Below are positions 1-15,200 of a DNA stretch of 64,000 nt, one piece after another. Source of the DNA: Zonotrichia leucophrys gambelii (Eukaryota; Chordata; Aves; Passeriformes; Passerellidae); NCBI RefSeq assembly GCF_028769735.1, contig NC_088175.1, positions 5,828,001 through 5,892,000 of the forward strand, given 5' to 3'. The notes beneath the pieces are model-generated. The model saw nothing but the letters and a program-made list of their open reading frames with translations. It had not been told where the DNA came from and made no database searches. The position numbers were made by a program, and so were the translations under genes. Numbering within the stretch: the stretch's first letter is position 1; each line of letters begins with the position of its first letter.

Positions 1-3000
1 ACCCAGCAAACACCCACCCAGCAATAGCTTGTTTCAGTCACACAATGGTCCCCACTGCTGGGCCAGCACTGCTCTTGCTGAGTGAGGGGGAAAACAAAGA
101 ACCTTCTTCCCCCTCAGGCAAGTCCATCCAGGGGAGGAACAGCACCAACCTCTCCCCATCTGCACCCTTCCTCCCCCAGTCCTTTCTTTCCAACTCCTTC
201 ACTTAACTCAGGTCAGAGCTGCAGTGCTCTGCATGCTCCTCCATTGCCCAGGGCTGAACATATTGAAAAATTACTATATTTTACAACATATGCAAATAAT
301 AAAGGATAAATAATCCCTGATCTGCTCAGCCATTCTGCTAGAGCCAAATGGGGACAGAACTTACCTTCAAAAGTCCTGAGACACAGCATCTCAAGCACAA
401 GATTTTTAAGAGTCCTGAAGAGACAGAGATGAAATTCAGCAGATTTATGGTTTTTGGGACATTGAATCTAAATTTGGAAGCAGGCAGTTGCCTTCCTGTT
501 AGCCCTTAGCTATCCACTTTCCCAGAAGTAGCTGCCTGTGTTTCCAAGACATTTGGCAACTTTTCTACCTCTCACGTCATAACAACTTCCATTGGTTTTT
601 GTAAAAGGGCTTTAAATAAAAGGAAAACACCATAGAAAGGTAGAGCATCCCCTTTGATATGGGTTTCAGAGGACATGATCGTTTACTCACCTCACAGACT
701 GAGAAGAACAGAGGTTTTAGTTCTAAGTGCACTTTCAGCAAAAAAAAATGCACTTTCAATGAAAAAGTTTCAAACAATTTTTTTTTTCATTATGACTGAT
801 GACAAATTCCATATGCATTCAACTGGTGCCAAGTTAGGTCTTCTAAGCCTCTGACAGAGCCTTATTTAATATGATCATTAGTTACAAAATTAGTTCTTTG
901 GGAATACCATCTCCTTGGAGAATCAGACAAGTTGAGAAAATTTCCCTCTGAGGAATCACGGGTTTAATAATCAGATTCAATTCTCTTCTAAATTTCTGGT
1001 GTGTGTCTCTAATATATTGAGTAGAGAGCTGAAGACATTTAGTAGACTATATCATCAACTTGAAATTCATGTTTTGTCTGGGAATGTGAAGGCTGAGCTG
1101 CTAGAAGTAGAAGCATATTCATTTCCAACTTGCCCTGAGCTGGTTCCCCCTTTCTGAAGCTCTTTGCACCCAGCATTATTACATGTAAAACTAATTTTGC
1201 TATGCACAGGTGCTTTGCAGCACTGCTCCCCATATGAGCACAGCTGCTCAGGTGCCAAGGGCTGTGCCCCAAGTCCCACTTCAGAAGTGCCCTCAGTTAG
1301 ATCCTGTTTCCCAGCAAGGATGAAGCAACTCAGTGATGGCCATCCAGCTCAAAGGGCAGAAACCCACATCAGAGAAGTCCCTGATGCAACCTGCACCAGG
1401 AGTAAAGAGTGGTAGGAACAGGAAAAAATGTCTATTTACACCTAAAAGCAGGCTGGACATAACACTGAAGTGTAGAACACACAGCTTCTGGAGGAGGAGA
1501 AGCCTCACCCACTGGTGCCAGGGCACTCACTGGTGCTCTGCAGAGGAAGGATTCCAGTCCCCAGGGCTCTTAATCAGGCATTTAATATAATTGATCTTAT
1601 TACACTAAGCATATTACTGTTAAGCCTTCAGCTGTTAATGTTCAGTTGCTGTTGGAAGGGTCAGTCCCAGCCACAAATCAGCCTAAAAGCGACACATCTG
1701 AAGCAGCAAGATGATACTTCTGAGAGTAAAAATTACTTTGTCCAGGGAGTCTTTGAATCAGCACAGAAACAACTCCTAAAAGCACTGACCAGTCATTGTG
1801 AGAGACCTCTGGGACACATCCCCAAGGGCATCTGTCTCCAAAAGTGCCTTCCTCACGCTGCCAACTGCCCACCCTGAGCTCTCCTGCTCCTTAAGCCCCA
1901 GCTCTGAGCAACTTGGACAGGTCTGTTCTCCCATATCAGAGAGATCCCACACTGAACTTGCTAGCATCAGGTTACCAGGGCTTTCCAACCCCTATGCATT
2001 GCACAGGCTCTGCAATTCTCCATCCTCCAAAACACACACAAGCGTCATTGGCCTCCAGCCCAGCTCTTACATCCTTCAGGGAAGCCAGAGCCCACCTTCA
2101 TCTTCCAAGGCAGAAAAAGGTTCCTGCAGGCACTGCTCAGACCCTAGCAGAAAGCTTAACAAAACAAGCTTCCCTCCAGCCCAAATCCCAAGACTGGTGC
2201 TGAACATTCCAGCAAAGATTGATACCCAAAACCAACATCTCCTCTTCGGGATTGCCAATCCAAACCTTCCAGCTTCTAAGTGCCCTCTATATCCAGCATG
2301 AGTAGCTAACAGCAACCACCTGAAGGCCAGTCCTTAGAAGCTGTAGGTTGTTGGGGCTTTTTGACGTCTAAATGAAAGCTTTAACCACCCACCTGGTGAG
2401 GAGTTCATCACCCAAGAGGGTTTTTGTGGGTATTTGGGCAGCCATGGTGAACCAAGGGGTTGGGGTAAGTGAGATGCTCTGGGCTTCAGTCTCTCTGCCC
2501 AGCATCAGGTGGAACCAGGCAGAAACCATGCTGGGTTGCATTCACACCATCTACTTTTCTTTGTGTCACAGGGTTTTTTCAAGAGGTTTTAATATTGGTC
2601 AGCTCCTTACATACTATTTGTTTGAAAGGGACCTTATCTTGAATACCTTTTTTTGACATTATCAACTGTGATTCCACAAATTATAGAGGCTCAAATTATC
2701 TAATGTAAAAATCACCAATTATCTCAAAAACTATGTATTTGAGAGTGTCTTCCAATTTCTTCATTTTCCTCAGCCTTTCTAGGGCAAAATTATAACCTTG
2801 AAGTTGAGAGATGGAATAGAATTTAAGAAAAAAAGAGTCAAACATTAGCTTTCAAATACCAGGAATGAGGACCCAGGGTTCTAAAAGGATCCTTGAATAT
2901 TTGGAACCAGAACAGTATTACAAGAGCCATCTGTGCTAAAATTATTCATCTCATTGTTTTTACACATGAGGTGGAAATCTATATTTGCAAAGTATTGCAT

Positions 3001-6000
3001 GGGATTTAAGCACCCAAGAGAAACTGAAAAATTCAGCCCTGAAGATTTAAATGGTCTATCAAAAATAAATAACTGAAAACTGCATGTTTGCTGATTCATT
3101 CAGTTTGTGATCAGCTCTGACATTGTCACTTACTTGATTTCCTTCTCTGTCATACCTCTCTGTTTCACAACGGACAGAGAAGACTGCATGGAAGAGTCCT
3201 TGGAATCTGTAATCAGTTATCAGCACACTCAGATCTGTGACTGAATGTTGAAGAAAATTCAAAGACTTCAAGCAAGAGTTCAGTGTAAGACACAGCTGGA
3301 TTGAGCTGCTGATAGGCAGGAAAAAAGCAGGTAAATCAAGATCTGTGCCACAAGGGGAAAAAAAACCAGATTGGATTCCACAACACTGCCCACAGGATGC
3401 CTCTGTCAGAGGAACACACCTCGTTGCTACCACTTATCCCAAACCCTGCTGGTGGAAACCAGGGGCAAGGAAAGGCAAACCCCATAGCAAATGATTCCCA
3501 AAAAAGTCCTCCCAATGTTCTCATGCCTTTCTCCCACCAAGGGGAAGAAGGTGCTCATGGACTGAGGCAGGCAAGGGAGGTTGTGGCCCCTGAGCCTGCT
3601 GCCCAGCCCCAGGAGCTCCCTCCAGCCCTGTTGTAATCTTCGCTGCAGTGTTGTTCTTGCCTCTCTGCTGGGGCTCTTCTCCATTCTCTGCAGCACAGTC
3701 CTTCCTGTCTTCTCAGGGGCTCCTCCTGGGCTCTCGACCCACCCCTATTTATTTCAGTTACCTTCACGAGCTACAGCTGCTGCCCAACTAAGGACCCTGC
3801 AGCTGCAGCTCGTTTGGAGCAACTCGGACCCACACAGGTCTTACAATACAACATATATTCAGGCCCCCACACAGCCCCACTGAGGATGGGGCTGTGCATG
3901 GACTGCCCTCCATGGGAGCTCTCCTGGCCAGCCTTTCCCAGGCCATCTGGGCCAGCAACCTCAACAAAAGCAGTTTAAGGCCATGGAGTATGAGTCATGC
4001 ATCCTGTGACAGCCTTTGCACACAGGGACTAAACACTAGGGTACATCATCTCCCAGTGTTTCTGTGTACCAGCAGCCTCCAGACCAGTGCCTCTCAGTTC
4101 AGCACAGTGCACACTGTGCCCCACAGCTTGCACTGGCCCTTTAATGGAGGTTCCTGTCCCTTGAAGCAGAGCCCAGCCATGCAGTAATCTCACTGCTGGC
4201 TTGTTTCCTACAGCCTCAGTCCTGCTGGGGAAAACCAGTGCTGAAATGGGAAGCCTGATGTTGGATAGCCCAGGGGTTTTGCAGCCTGGGTTTGAGGCAC
4301 AGCCTCTGCTTTCTGGGATGCTCTCTGAAACATTATCCACAGCTTGTTAATATGACCTGCTCTAAGCAGCCTGCAGAGCACAAAGATATTCTATTGGAAA
4401 GTCCTTGGCTACTCAAAATAAACAAGGAAATAAAATGGGATTAAATATAACAGCTCAAATAAAGGCAGCATTCTGCTGCATTATCCCATTTGGAAAGGCT
4501 AAACTAAATCCAGTAGTGAGAAAAATCTTGATTTCACTCCTGATTTAGCATTTTCAAGGCTAACATGGGATTACACTACACAAACAGGCTGCTACCAAAT
4601 TAGTTGACTTCAGGCCCTCCCCAGCTCAATAAGCAGTTGGATCACTATGGCCACATTTTGCTCTGCACTTTTTGCTCTGCACTGCAGTAGGTTTTTGAGT
4701 GACTCCCTGTGAGCAGCAAGAAAGCAAAATATCACCCTCCTATTTCTGCATTTTTAGGGCCCAAACTGCTGTTCTTTCCCCTTCTGTGCCCAGGCATGGA
4801 GATCTAGACAAGGACAGTTCACCACCATTGGTAAAGACCATCTCCAGACAGGGAAAACATGACCTTCACTTTCCAGTTTCCTTCTTTGCTTTCCTTTTTT
4901 CTTTTTTTTTTTTCTCCTCATCATTTCTTTCTCCAGAAAGTCCCCCCAGCAACAAGACCAAATTAATACTTGTGAGGAGTGTCTCACCAGACTGCAAATG
5001 CCTCTGCTCTTTATCCTAAAATAATTCTCATGTGAGTGACTAGAATTGCAAATTGTTTTACCTTAGCCAAATGTGGGACTTTAAATTCTTAGGACTTTTA
5101 AAAGAGGCCAGAGGGTGCCCAGAAATGCCATTTCCACCTGGAGTGAAGCATGACCTCTGCAGGGCATAGCTGTGTCCTCTGTCACTCCTGAGGTGGCTCT
5201 CCTGCTGGGGGCAGGGGGCACAGAGTCAAAGCTCTGGATGAGTCCTTTTCAATGCAGGTGGCTTTCTTTGATCCCAGGAATAGCTACATTTGTATCAGAT
5301 AATGGCTCAGGGTGATATCTGAAGCTGGCAGGTCCATGAGGCAGCAGCTCACCCTGGGTGATTTTCATGTTGCCAGAGGATGGAGAGGCAGTGCTGGGCA
5401 CAGGGACATTGTCCCACCAGCTGTAGATGATTCAGGTTGGCTCTTGTCTAGCAGAATGAATTTGTCATCACCTGGAAATATCTTCTTGATAGACATTTCA
5501 CTGTACTTGGTCTTAAACACACCTGTGCACACATGTTCCCATCAGTGGGGTCACTGATGTCCCTCCTGGGCTGCCACGAGGTTGAACACTTCAATTTAGT
5601 CACTCAACAGTGAAAAAAGATGCTACAAAGTGACCTTTTGGGAAGGTGGAAATGCTGATCTCCAATCTGGGGTGAGCCCTGCCAACATACCCAGGTATCC
5701 CAAAACCAGCAGCTCAGCTAGTCCAGAACCCAGAGAGACTTTTGGGTTCAGAGAGGGAACCATGTGACAAAGCCCAGAACACAAATCACCCAAGAAACTG
5801 TCAGCAGCCAGATCAAACCCAGCATTTGCATTGAGCATCTCAGCAGTACAGTGTGACAAAATCTCCACTCCAAAATTACTGAATCTGGAGGAAGTCTAAA
5901 TTCAGAAACAAAACACTTATGCTTGAATCAGCCAGTATTTTAGAGTGTGTGTTCATGGGTGGGAGTTTATGTGTTTTCATCCCATGCACACACATTTGTA

Positions 6001-8983
6001 TGCACTCATTAACTACTGCAATATCTAAAAAAAAGTTAAAATCTAAGATCACAAGAAGTAAGAATAGCTTGTATTAGTTACATTTTTCATAGGTAAAGTC
6101 ACAGCTGAGGCTGGCACCACAATTTGCTTTTGCTCAGCTCTTTTCCCCGGACAGCATTTTGGGTCAAAAACAACTGGTTTAGTGAAGCTGCAGAGAAGCC
6201 AGCCCATGCCAGGGGCAAATTCCAGGCCTGGCCTAAAAGAGTGTAATTCACATTCAAATCAGCTGAAGTTATGCAGGACTGACCCAGCTCCTGCAGCTTT
6301 CCTGCTCAGATTGTTCCCAGCCTGTCACTGTGATGAGCACAGGCTCCCAGGATTTTGGCACAGGAGTGAGGCGAGGACGGCTCAGGACATGCTGATCAAT
6401 CACAGAGCCTTACATTGGACAGATCTGAAATCAGTCACCAATTTACCAACTTCCAGGCATGTGACAATCAGGAGCATTTGGGGATACATATTTATGTTTC
6501 CAGAAGTGAAAACACAGGGAGCTATTAATAGATGAATCTAAAAGCATCCCTGGGACCGTGTGAGGTGTCATCATCTGGCAGCACTTCAGTGTACCCGCTG
6601 CTGGGAATGTAATCATGTGGGTTGTCATCTGCACCCACCCGGAGCAGCAGCACAGGCTCAGCCCCTCTGGGGCCAGCTCAGTCTCCACCAAAGCAGCAGC
6701 AATGTTTTAACTCCCCTCCAAAGCACTTAGAGAGGGAGTCACTGCTGGAGCCCAGGCACTGACGGAACAGGGATGTATTTTCTTCTTACCAACTCAGCTG
6801 TTTCCACCTTCCCTTAGGAGACAGAATCCCATTTCCTCTCTCCCCAGGCAGAGTGAGGAAAGCCTGGAGTCATGCTCTGGTTTCATGACAAAGGGACACT
6901 TGGGAGCAAGAGGGCACCTGTGAGGGATGCTCCTCAGCTGGGGACAGTGCTGAAGGAGGGTGCAGAACTTAACCTTGCTCTCATTTTCTTGGAATAGGAT
7001 CTGGCTAGGGTTGGGAAATTGCTGGCCTTGATGCCCAGACCTTGCCTGCATGTGACCCAGCAGACTGGGAAGCACTTCTCATCCCGTGCATCCACGCCCA
7101 GGGGATCAGATGGGATTTGGCTGCACAGGCCAGGTGTTCAATGCACTGTGCATCAATATCCAGCACGAGGAACAGAAACACAATGTGTGTGTCTATTTGT
7201 TTTCATGTCTACTCCTCTGTTTCTCCTGCCATGTGTTCCCCTTGGAACTGCAGGCACATTAGACTGTTTTCCAGCTCTGAGATAGCTCTTATACAAATAG
7301 GCAAGGCAGTACAAGGAGATACTGTCCTTTCCCAATAACCTCTCTCTGTCTGTGCTGTTGCCCTGTAGAGGTGGAGGTGATGGCAGAAAGCAGGCTGAGC
7401 ACCCACTGCTAAAAAGTGACAGCAGGAGAGGAAGGTGGCCTCACCAGGTGATTCCTGGTTAAGTCCTCAGTTCCTGAGTATGGCAGGGTGCTGACCTCCT
7501 AGGTAGAAAATATTCTTACTACTTAAAGCCAAAAACATTAAATAAATGAACAGTTTTACCTCTTTTTTAACCTGTAATTTTTTTGGGAAAAATTTTTCAA
7601 ATACATTAAAACAGAGGTATTTCACATCTAATCTGTTCTTGTCCTTTAGTGCAGTCATCTGGCACCCCCTTCAATTTCTAGAAGGTCATTCTACTATAAG
7701 GCTGTTTCAAATAGCTTAAAATTAGTTACAGATTTATAAACAATTACATATTTATGTAAGATGAGGGATTTTCCTTAATATACATTTAATGACCTACTCA
7801 GAATATGAACTAGCTATGGTTTGGGATTTTGTTCATTTTTATGGTGTTTCTACCCATTTACTTTATGGGCTCTGGGGAGTGGAGGCTAAAATTGAAAACT
7901 TGTAAGAGGTTATAAAACAAAAGAACTGACATATTTTTCATGGCAGTTTGAATAGCCAGGTTGAAGAAAAAAAAAAAACAGCAATGCCTTTTATTCACAT
8001 CCTAGGCAATTGCTTTTTCCCAGTGCTGGACTCAGACATGGGGATCTGTATTTTTTCTCATGGGCTTTTTTCCACCACACCTCACCAATGCAGCCCAGTG
8101 CTCACCAAGGTGAGAGCATCTCCTCTATCTGCAGCCCAAGGAGGGAGGGGCTGTCATTGTCCCCTCCTTAGGGACTGGGCCAGGCAAAGGAGAGGCTGCA
8201 AACAGCCAGGGCCCCAAGCAGAAAGCCCCAGGAGTCATGGGGGTGCATGGCACTGTGCCCTTCTCTGTGTGTTTAAAGCGTCACTCCTACCAACATCTAT
8301 CAAAGCTGCAGGCACCTGGCACTTCTGTAAATCAGATTTTCAGGTCTTCAGCAGGCATTCAGAGAAAAAGAAAACACATTTATGGGCCACCTGCAGTCAA
8401 ACATCATGGAGGTCCAGACACAGATTTGCACAAACCAGTTCCTTGTGAGGGATGGTCTGAGTACCCAGAAAGCCAAAAGCTCAAACTCCTTCTGTGTTGT
8501 TGATTGCATATCTCACATGCACCACTTCCAGCCCCTGTTTTTACAGAAAATGTCTTGAAAGGAGAGGAAACAGCTGGTGAATAATTCATTGTGTACCCTC
8601 CCAGTTGTATTGCAGCCTCTCCTCAACAGGCAGGGTTATCTGTACCACCACGAGCCATTCCCCCAACGTTTCTGGAAACAAAGGCTCCCTTTCTGCAGCT
8701 GTTTATTCAAAGGACACGGAGAGAACTGCAGGAGGAGTTGGGGAAACAGCAGGAGTGTGAGATCCCACCCAGTGTAATCCCTTCTCAGGGAGCAGAGGTG
8801 GACAAGGAGGGCTTGGGACTCACAGTCACATTCCAGGTGTATCTGCCAGCTCTGGTCCCCTCACCACTAAGTCTTTTCCCAACTTATAATGACCCATCCT
8901 CCCATACCAGAGACTGAGTCTGGACTTGGTAACAAACCAGAAGTTGTGAAGATTGCAGAATTATGAAAATTAAAGAAACAAGC
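1..8983. other. Intergenic DNA, no gene recognised
   Basis: I see no exon-like or RNA-gene signal here. The longest open frames (for example 1798-2301 and 7948-8448, both about 166 codons) are low in conserved-looking motifs, overlap frames on both strands and match no family I recognise. The tract contains short homopolymers: a T-rich run at about 4891-4914 and an A run at about 7966-7978. By human synteny this is the space between ANKRD9 and RCOR1; the CpG-rich first exon of RCOR1 is not seen and should lie beyond the left edge. Confidence 0.7.
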
Positions 8984-9200
8984 AATGGGACAAAAGAAAA
9001 CATCTTCAGGTTGTGCCAGGAGGTTTAGATTGGATATGAGGAAAAATTTCTTCACTGAAATGGTGATCAAGCTGCCCAGGGAAAGTGCTGCACAGAACAG
9101 GCTGCCCAGGGAAGTGGTGGAGTCACTGTTCCTGGAGGTATTTAAAATATGTGCAGATGTGCCACCTGGGATGTGTCACCTCAGTCTGGAACTCCCAGAC
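8984..9200 (+). mobile_element. CR1 LINE 3' fragment
   Basis: The tract reads as the last part of a CR1 non-LTR retrotransposon in plus orientation. Landmarks are GGTTTAGATTGGATATGAGG, then AATTTCTTCACTGAAA, GAACAGGCTGCCCAGGGA, GTGGTGGAGTCACTG, CCTGGAGGTATTTAAAA and GTGCAGATGTG, in the order expected of CR1. It is a 5'-truncated, non-coding copy as is usual for this family. After about 9200 the match fades, so the right boundary is approximate, and the usual octamer tail is not visible. The subfamily cannot be named by eye. Confidence 0.85.
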
Positions 9201-12200
9201 TCTGGGACTGGGTGGCACAGGGCAGCCCTGGGGAATGAGACAAAAAGTGCACTGACTCCAGGGAATGCAGTTTGGGGAAAGTGGCCATTCCCTGGGACAG
9301 GGCTACCAACCAGGATAACCACACTGCTCATCTTATGCTGAAGACCCCAGTTATCATCTCACTTCCAGCTCATCCTGAACTGGTGGAAAGTTGCTATTTC
9401 ACCTCCCAGCCCATAACTCACACATCTATTAGTCACTGACAACCGATTATATTTTCTGCCATCACATGCAGTGCTGTAGATGTTGCCAGAGTCCAGCTTT
9501 GGGAATATTTCTCCAATTTGTCTTTAAATGTAATTTTACAAAAAGACTCTAATCAGCTAGCTGCCCCAATTGGCCTGCAGCATGGAGGGAGTCTGGGGAG
9601 AGGTTTGCAAGTTGTTTTTTTCAGGGTTGCAGTAAACCCATCTCCAGGCTCCCACCACCAGCCAACACTGCCCTTTGTGAGCTGCACAGATGCAGTGGGA
9701 GGGAGAATGTTGGTTGAAATCCTGACAGACTTTATGCTAATTCACCAAAGAGCATTTTAGACCATACACGGACACTTAATCGAGTGGGAAAGACAGCAGC
9801 GAACACGACATTTAATTATGGGAAAGAAAAACGAAGTCTTTTACCCTGCATTTGGCCTTCTCCCAACACACAGAGTTAATTGTTAGGAGGGTATATTAGA
9901 AGGCAATGAAGGAGAAGATTGAAAACCCTGATTATACTGAGGTCCTGAAAATGCTGAATTTATTGAATTTCACATGAGAAAACACAGTCTGTGCTACACT
10001 GAGGGCTGTGCCAGAAGCCAGCTAAGAGCTCAGGGGGTCTGTGTGCGCATGTAGGAGGGGAACAAAGCACCCCAACTGCTTTATGAGCCTCTGCCAACTG
10101 CTGGCCAAGCCCCACTGCATCCCTAAAATGGGGCAGGTCAATATATACTTATGTGGATGCTCTTGGTGTAGGTGATGCACAATGCCAGCACGTTTTTCAG
10201 GAGTTGTTTTCCTTTAGGAAAGGATCTAACCAGGTAAAGTTGGAAAGTGCCTTTCATCTGTGATCTCTGTGTAGCACATTTAGTCACATTTGCCTAAATT
10301 TGGCTAGAGCCTGAAGCAGCAGCAAGCCCAAAAGCTTTGGCAAGCACAGGCACAGATGCCCATGAGATCAGAGTGGTGGGGCTGGATCATGGGAAGGTCC
10401 ATCAGTCCCTGGTGCACCCAGAAGAGGAGGTGTTACCAGAACAGAGAATCAACCAAAATTTTCCTCCAGAAAACCCCATCACCTCCAACAGTTTGATTCT
10501 TAGCCCTGTCATTGGGCTGTGGTGTTGCCTCAGTGTCCCTCAGCACATTTCCCTATTAATTTTTTCAGTTGTCCCTTGAACCACATAAAGTTTTAGCCCA
10601 TTTTTTTTCTTCATGCCTTATCACGGGTGAGGAGCAAAATTATGACCCGAGGATATAGTCATTATAGCATGACCCGTGGCCCAACATATCTCCCTGGGAA
10701 ACTCCCCAGATTGGGTCCCACAAAGGAAAAGTAGTGCCAATAATTACCAATTCCATCATGGCATTAACAATCCCATCTGCTTTTGCTGAAGTCAGTAGAA
10801 TTTTCTCTGGATTTTAGCAGCACAAGATGCCTTTTTTTTCCCTTCAGTTTTTTTAAAACATGAAAAGTCCTCGTGGATAAATGAGCTCCAGCTGATGGGG
10901 CACCTGCAGTAGCTGTCACTGTGCTGCAGGGGGGAACCTTTGGCTGCGGATGCACTCGCGGCTGCCGCAAGTTGGAACAGGCACCGCGAGTCAACTTTGG
11001 CCAAAATGCCCGTGGGAAGAGCCCTGGTGATTTGCATCGTGGTCCCGATTTTGTTACAGTTTCTGGGAGTTTTTTCCCCTAGCTTTAAGCAGTTTAGGAA
11101 AAAGAGTCCTAAAAAATAAAATAATTTGTAAAAAGACAGAAAGAATCTGACATTTGGTGTAAGATAGCCAAAATTATTCCTTCAGATCACAGGATTTTTG
11201 TGCCTGACCAATGTCACTGGAAATACCCAAAGGGAAAACTTGAACCCCCTCACAGACACAGAGTCAGGCTGTCACTGCAAAGGGGGAAGTCCAGCAGAAA
11301 ATATAAAATTGTGGCTCCTTATGAAGTGCAGCAAACCAGAGGAAACCCCAAAGGCTTATGTAACAGTGGCACACCCCTCTCACAGCAGCCAGGTGTGTCC
11401 CAGGCCAGGAGGGCCAGCCTGGGGACACACAGCTCCCAGGACAAGGAGCTGAGGCAGGACAGGGCAACACCCAGCATCGATTTGATGATGGAGATCTCAG
11501 GGGAAACTGCTGAGCCGAGAAAAACAAATTGACAGCAGCTCCATCCGGAGCAACCAAAGGCACTCCAGTCTGGTTTAGATTTATCAGGTGCCTGACCGAG
11601 CTTGTGCTAAGCTTGAGCACAAGGCAGGCGTGTTTAGCAGGCTGGTGGCAAGCAGGAGGGAGCACTGTGCCTGTGCCAGCCCAAAGCCTGTGGACAGAGC
11701 AGGAACACTGGGATCTGGAGCTCTGGCTCAGCCCTGCAGGCTGGCAGCATCAACCCCTCGTGATACAGCTTTTAGGCAAATAATTACGTTTGGATTTTTT
11801 GTTTTAATGAGACAAGAATAAGTCTCTCAATTAAAATGTCCACTATGCTATTTAAAATTTGATTTAAACTCTTCCCACTGCTTATTGATTATTTATCCCT
11901 CTCTCTGAGATTTTTTTGAAAAACAGTCTTCCACTTTAGACAAACATTTTCCTATAAGGACCTCTGTGAGGAAGGGGCTGGCTGATCATTTGCAAGAGTG
12001 TTGATCCCTGGGGCCATTTCCAGCACTGCTGGGTAATGCTCCAGGAGACTTGGCAATAATTCACCTCCAAACTGTGCATGCCCTCAGTCACATTGGATTT
12101 TCAGGAACCATGTTAGTGTGGAACTGCACAGCAGGTACACGATGCCCTGCCTGGGTCAGCAGGAGGAAAGTGTGAGCACACACCTATGGGCAGGTCACAA

Positions 12201-15200
12201 GTGGAAATGAAGGTTAGAAAAGTGCAGAAGCCAGGTAGCAGTTAAACATGGGTGAGCAGCTTCCTCTTCTTTTCAAGGATTGAGGAGAATTGTTTGACTT
12301 TAGTTTGCAGCAACAACCACACCTCAGATCTCCATTGCACTGCCAATGCAAATGTCCTCAGAGGAACCCAGGAATATCTCTGCATATAAGGAAGAAGTCT
12401 CAAGACAGATTAAAACAAATCTCAGAATAAAGGCACCTCAACTACAACACTTTAAATTGAAGTCAACTCAATGATTGAAAGTCTGGTCTGCTCCAGAAGC
12501 ACATTTTCCTGTTTTAATGAGGAACCTGTATGTTTCAGTTCAGTGGTGGCTGAGCTGCTGGGCAGTAAAACTCACTGGTGAATGAACTACTTTAAAAGCA
12601 ACAGAACTTTGTCCTCTTGCTGACTGAGTTTCTCTGGTGTCTCCAAAATGTTTGTTTATAAGTGGGAAATGACTAACTGGCCTGTGCAGAAATGAAGGCA
12701 GTTGAGGTTCCAGCTTTGGGAAGCTGCCCATGGTGTCAGGCAGATGGAGCTGGGGATCGAGAGCAGGAGGCTGAAGGCAGCAGAGGGAATGCAGCTCCAT
12801 CCTCACCACTGCAGGTGACTCAAGGAGTTCAGCTTCTGACATCTGCTTCAGCTCCCTGGAGCCCTGAGAGAAAACCTGAATGTCATATCCTACTGCTCTG
12901 ACCTCGCCTCACCTCTCCACCCACCACCATCCTCACACTTCTGCTAAAATAACCTGCCCTCAAACACACTCAAGTCTCTCAGCACAAACCAAGCATCAGA
13001 GAACCAGTCCCTTCTTCCCCAGACAGCAAAACACTGGGAGTGGCAGTGCCAAGGAGGCTTCCCTTGCCTTTACATCCCCACGTGCTGTCAACTCTGAAAT
13101 CTAATGATTGTGCTAATACAGCAGCCACCTTTGCCTTGCTTCCAGGGACATTGCAGCAGGCTGCCAGCTGCAGGGGGCTTGTGCCACCATCCATACTCCT
13201 TCCACAAAGCCCCAACCCCTCAGAGGGAGCATCCAGCTCACTGCAAATGTTTACCATGACCCAGCCACTGCTGCATGCCAGACTGAAAGTCACCTCTGAC
13301 ACAAGACAAACTACAACCCACACAACATAACATTGTCTCACTCACCAAGAACAGCCCAGACACTGGAAACAGCAGATCAGCACCCTCTGGAAGACCATGG
13401 ATGCCAGCAGTAACTTAAGCAAAGCTGCTTTTATTCTATACAAGCAAGCAAAGACCTTGAACTTTTATCAGGCACTTATCACCAAGACAACCAAGAAAGG
13501 TGCTTGAACCCTGGCCAATATGTTTTTCTTTCTGCTTCACAGAATACATGAATTGCAAGAGCAGGCTGTCTCCAGGAGCATTTGTGCCTCAGAGACAGCA
13601 GCCAGGTTTCCAGGGTAAACTCAAATGAACTCTTATTTTCTTGTGGGCTTAACCAAAACACAGGTCCAAGGGATCTCAAATGCTGACATCACTTAAAAAA
13701 CCCAACCCCACAGTATTACCTCTCCCAAGCACAGACCTTGCTCCATGGCTTACCTCCCTTTATCACACTGCTATATTATCCCAGACCCACTTTCTTCAGT
13801 GCTTTAAGCTGAAACACCTGGCTGTAAACCAGGACACAGGCACTTCTTATTGTGCCATCTCCAGTCTGGGGGCAGGAGAGTAGGGTTAGAGGCTGCTACC
13901 AACAGTGCAGAGATGTGAAGAGGTCAATGTGGGTAATTTTGTCTGTCTCCTACAAAGCTTCTCAGCATGACTGAAATTCCCACTGGCACTGTTGGGTGCT
14001 TCAGCAGGTGATGCTGTGCCCAGCTCTGAGTGAGCTGCTGACCAGCAGCACTCCCAGAGCCACAGAACAGCCCCCATTGGTCACAGACCATGTTGGCAAG
14101 AGTGGGGTACGCAGATGGGATGGGTGGCCAGGATGGTCTCTGTCCCCAGTGCTGCAAAAAAGTCTGAGGGAGCCCAAGACCTTTGTCCAAGTGTGCTTCA
14201 CACCTTTCTGCAGTAAAAAACCCTGCATGTGCTCCAGACACTATGTGCACCACAACAGTGTCTGGTCCACTGTGGGCAGCCCTGCAATGGTGAGCCCAGT
14301 CAGCCTGTCCTGGTCCCAGTATCCAAGCAAAGCTACGGGAGAGGTCCAGGGAGCAGAGCCGAAAGGGGAGGAGAGCGCTGGGGCCCCTGCAGGTGGTGGC
14401 AGGGAGCAAGCTGACCTTTGTGTAGTGCTTAGCAGCTGAATTCACTTGTTTCTCAGCTTCCTTATTTACATGTTTTTGTCATGTATCTCATCTCCCAACT
14501 ACTTTACATCATCTTTTTACACCTTTTTTTTTTCTGTTTTCTGCAGCGGAGGCATCATGAAACTCTTGCAACACTTTGGAAACATCTGTCCTACCATTTC
14601 CCTAAACTGCATGTGGAGGAGCAGAGGAAAATCCTGGCAAAGGAAGCTTGGACCCTAATGCCCCAGCCACTTAATAAGCCATGAGTAGACATACTAATGG
14701 ACAAATTGTTACAACAATTTCTATGCAAAAGCAGTGCTTCCAAATGGAGAGTGCATGAAATTATGCTAGTGCTGAATCCATCAGGTAAAAAGCATTGCTA
14801 CCCTGATTTTAAGCACTTTTATATTCACCAAATTATCTATCACCTCTACATAGGGGATAGCTACTGACTTAGAAAAAGCAAATGCAAAGACCCTACTATG
14901 AACTTGCCATGGCTTAACTTCCTGATTGTACTTGGATTTGAAAATTTAATTAGAAAGTAATTACAGAGAAACCGGAAATATTGAGAGGCCTCATCCAGGC
15001 CCAGGAGGCTTTCTTGGCAGCAGAGCAGCTGCAGGCAGCACTAGAAGATTTCTGACCACTTTTTTACAAAGCAAAAGACAGACTCTTTCTAAACACTACT
15101 CTGCAGCAGAAAGGCTTTTGACTGATAATCCAATCTTTTCTCAGAAAAGCAGGACGGGTTTCCTGTTGGGTTGCTGGAGAGCTGCAGGGGCTGCCGTCGC

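Noticed and set aside
1798..2301. Plus-strand open frame of 167 codons
   Set aside because: Serine/proline-rich without domains, overlapped by other frames on both strands; composition effect.
10900..11045. CpG-rich patch considered as a tRNA-derived SINE or small promoter
   Set aside because: No A- and B-box pair or cloverleaf could be drawn, and no exon signals follow.
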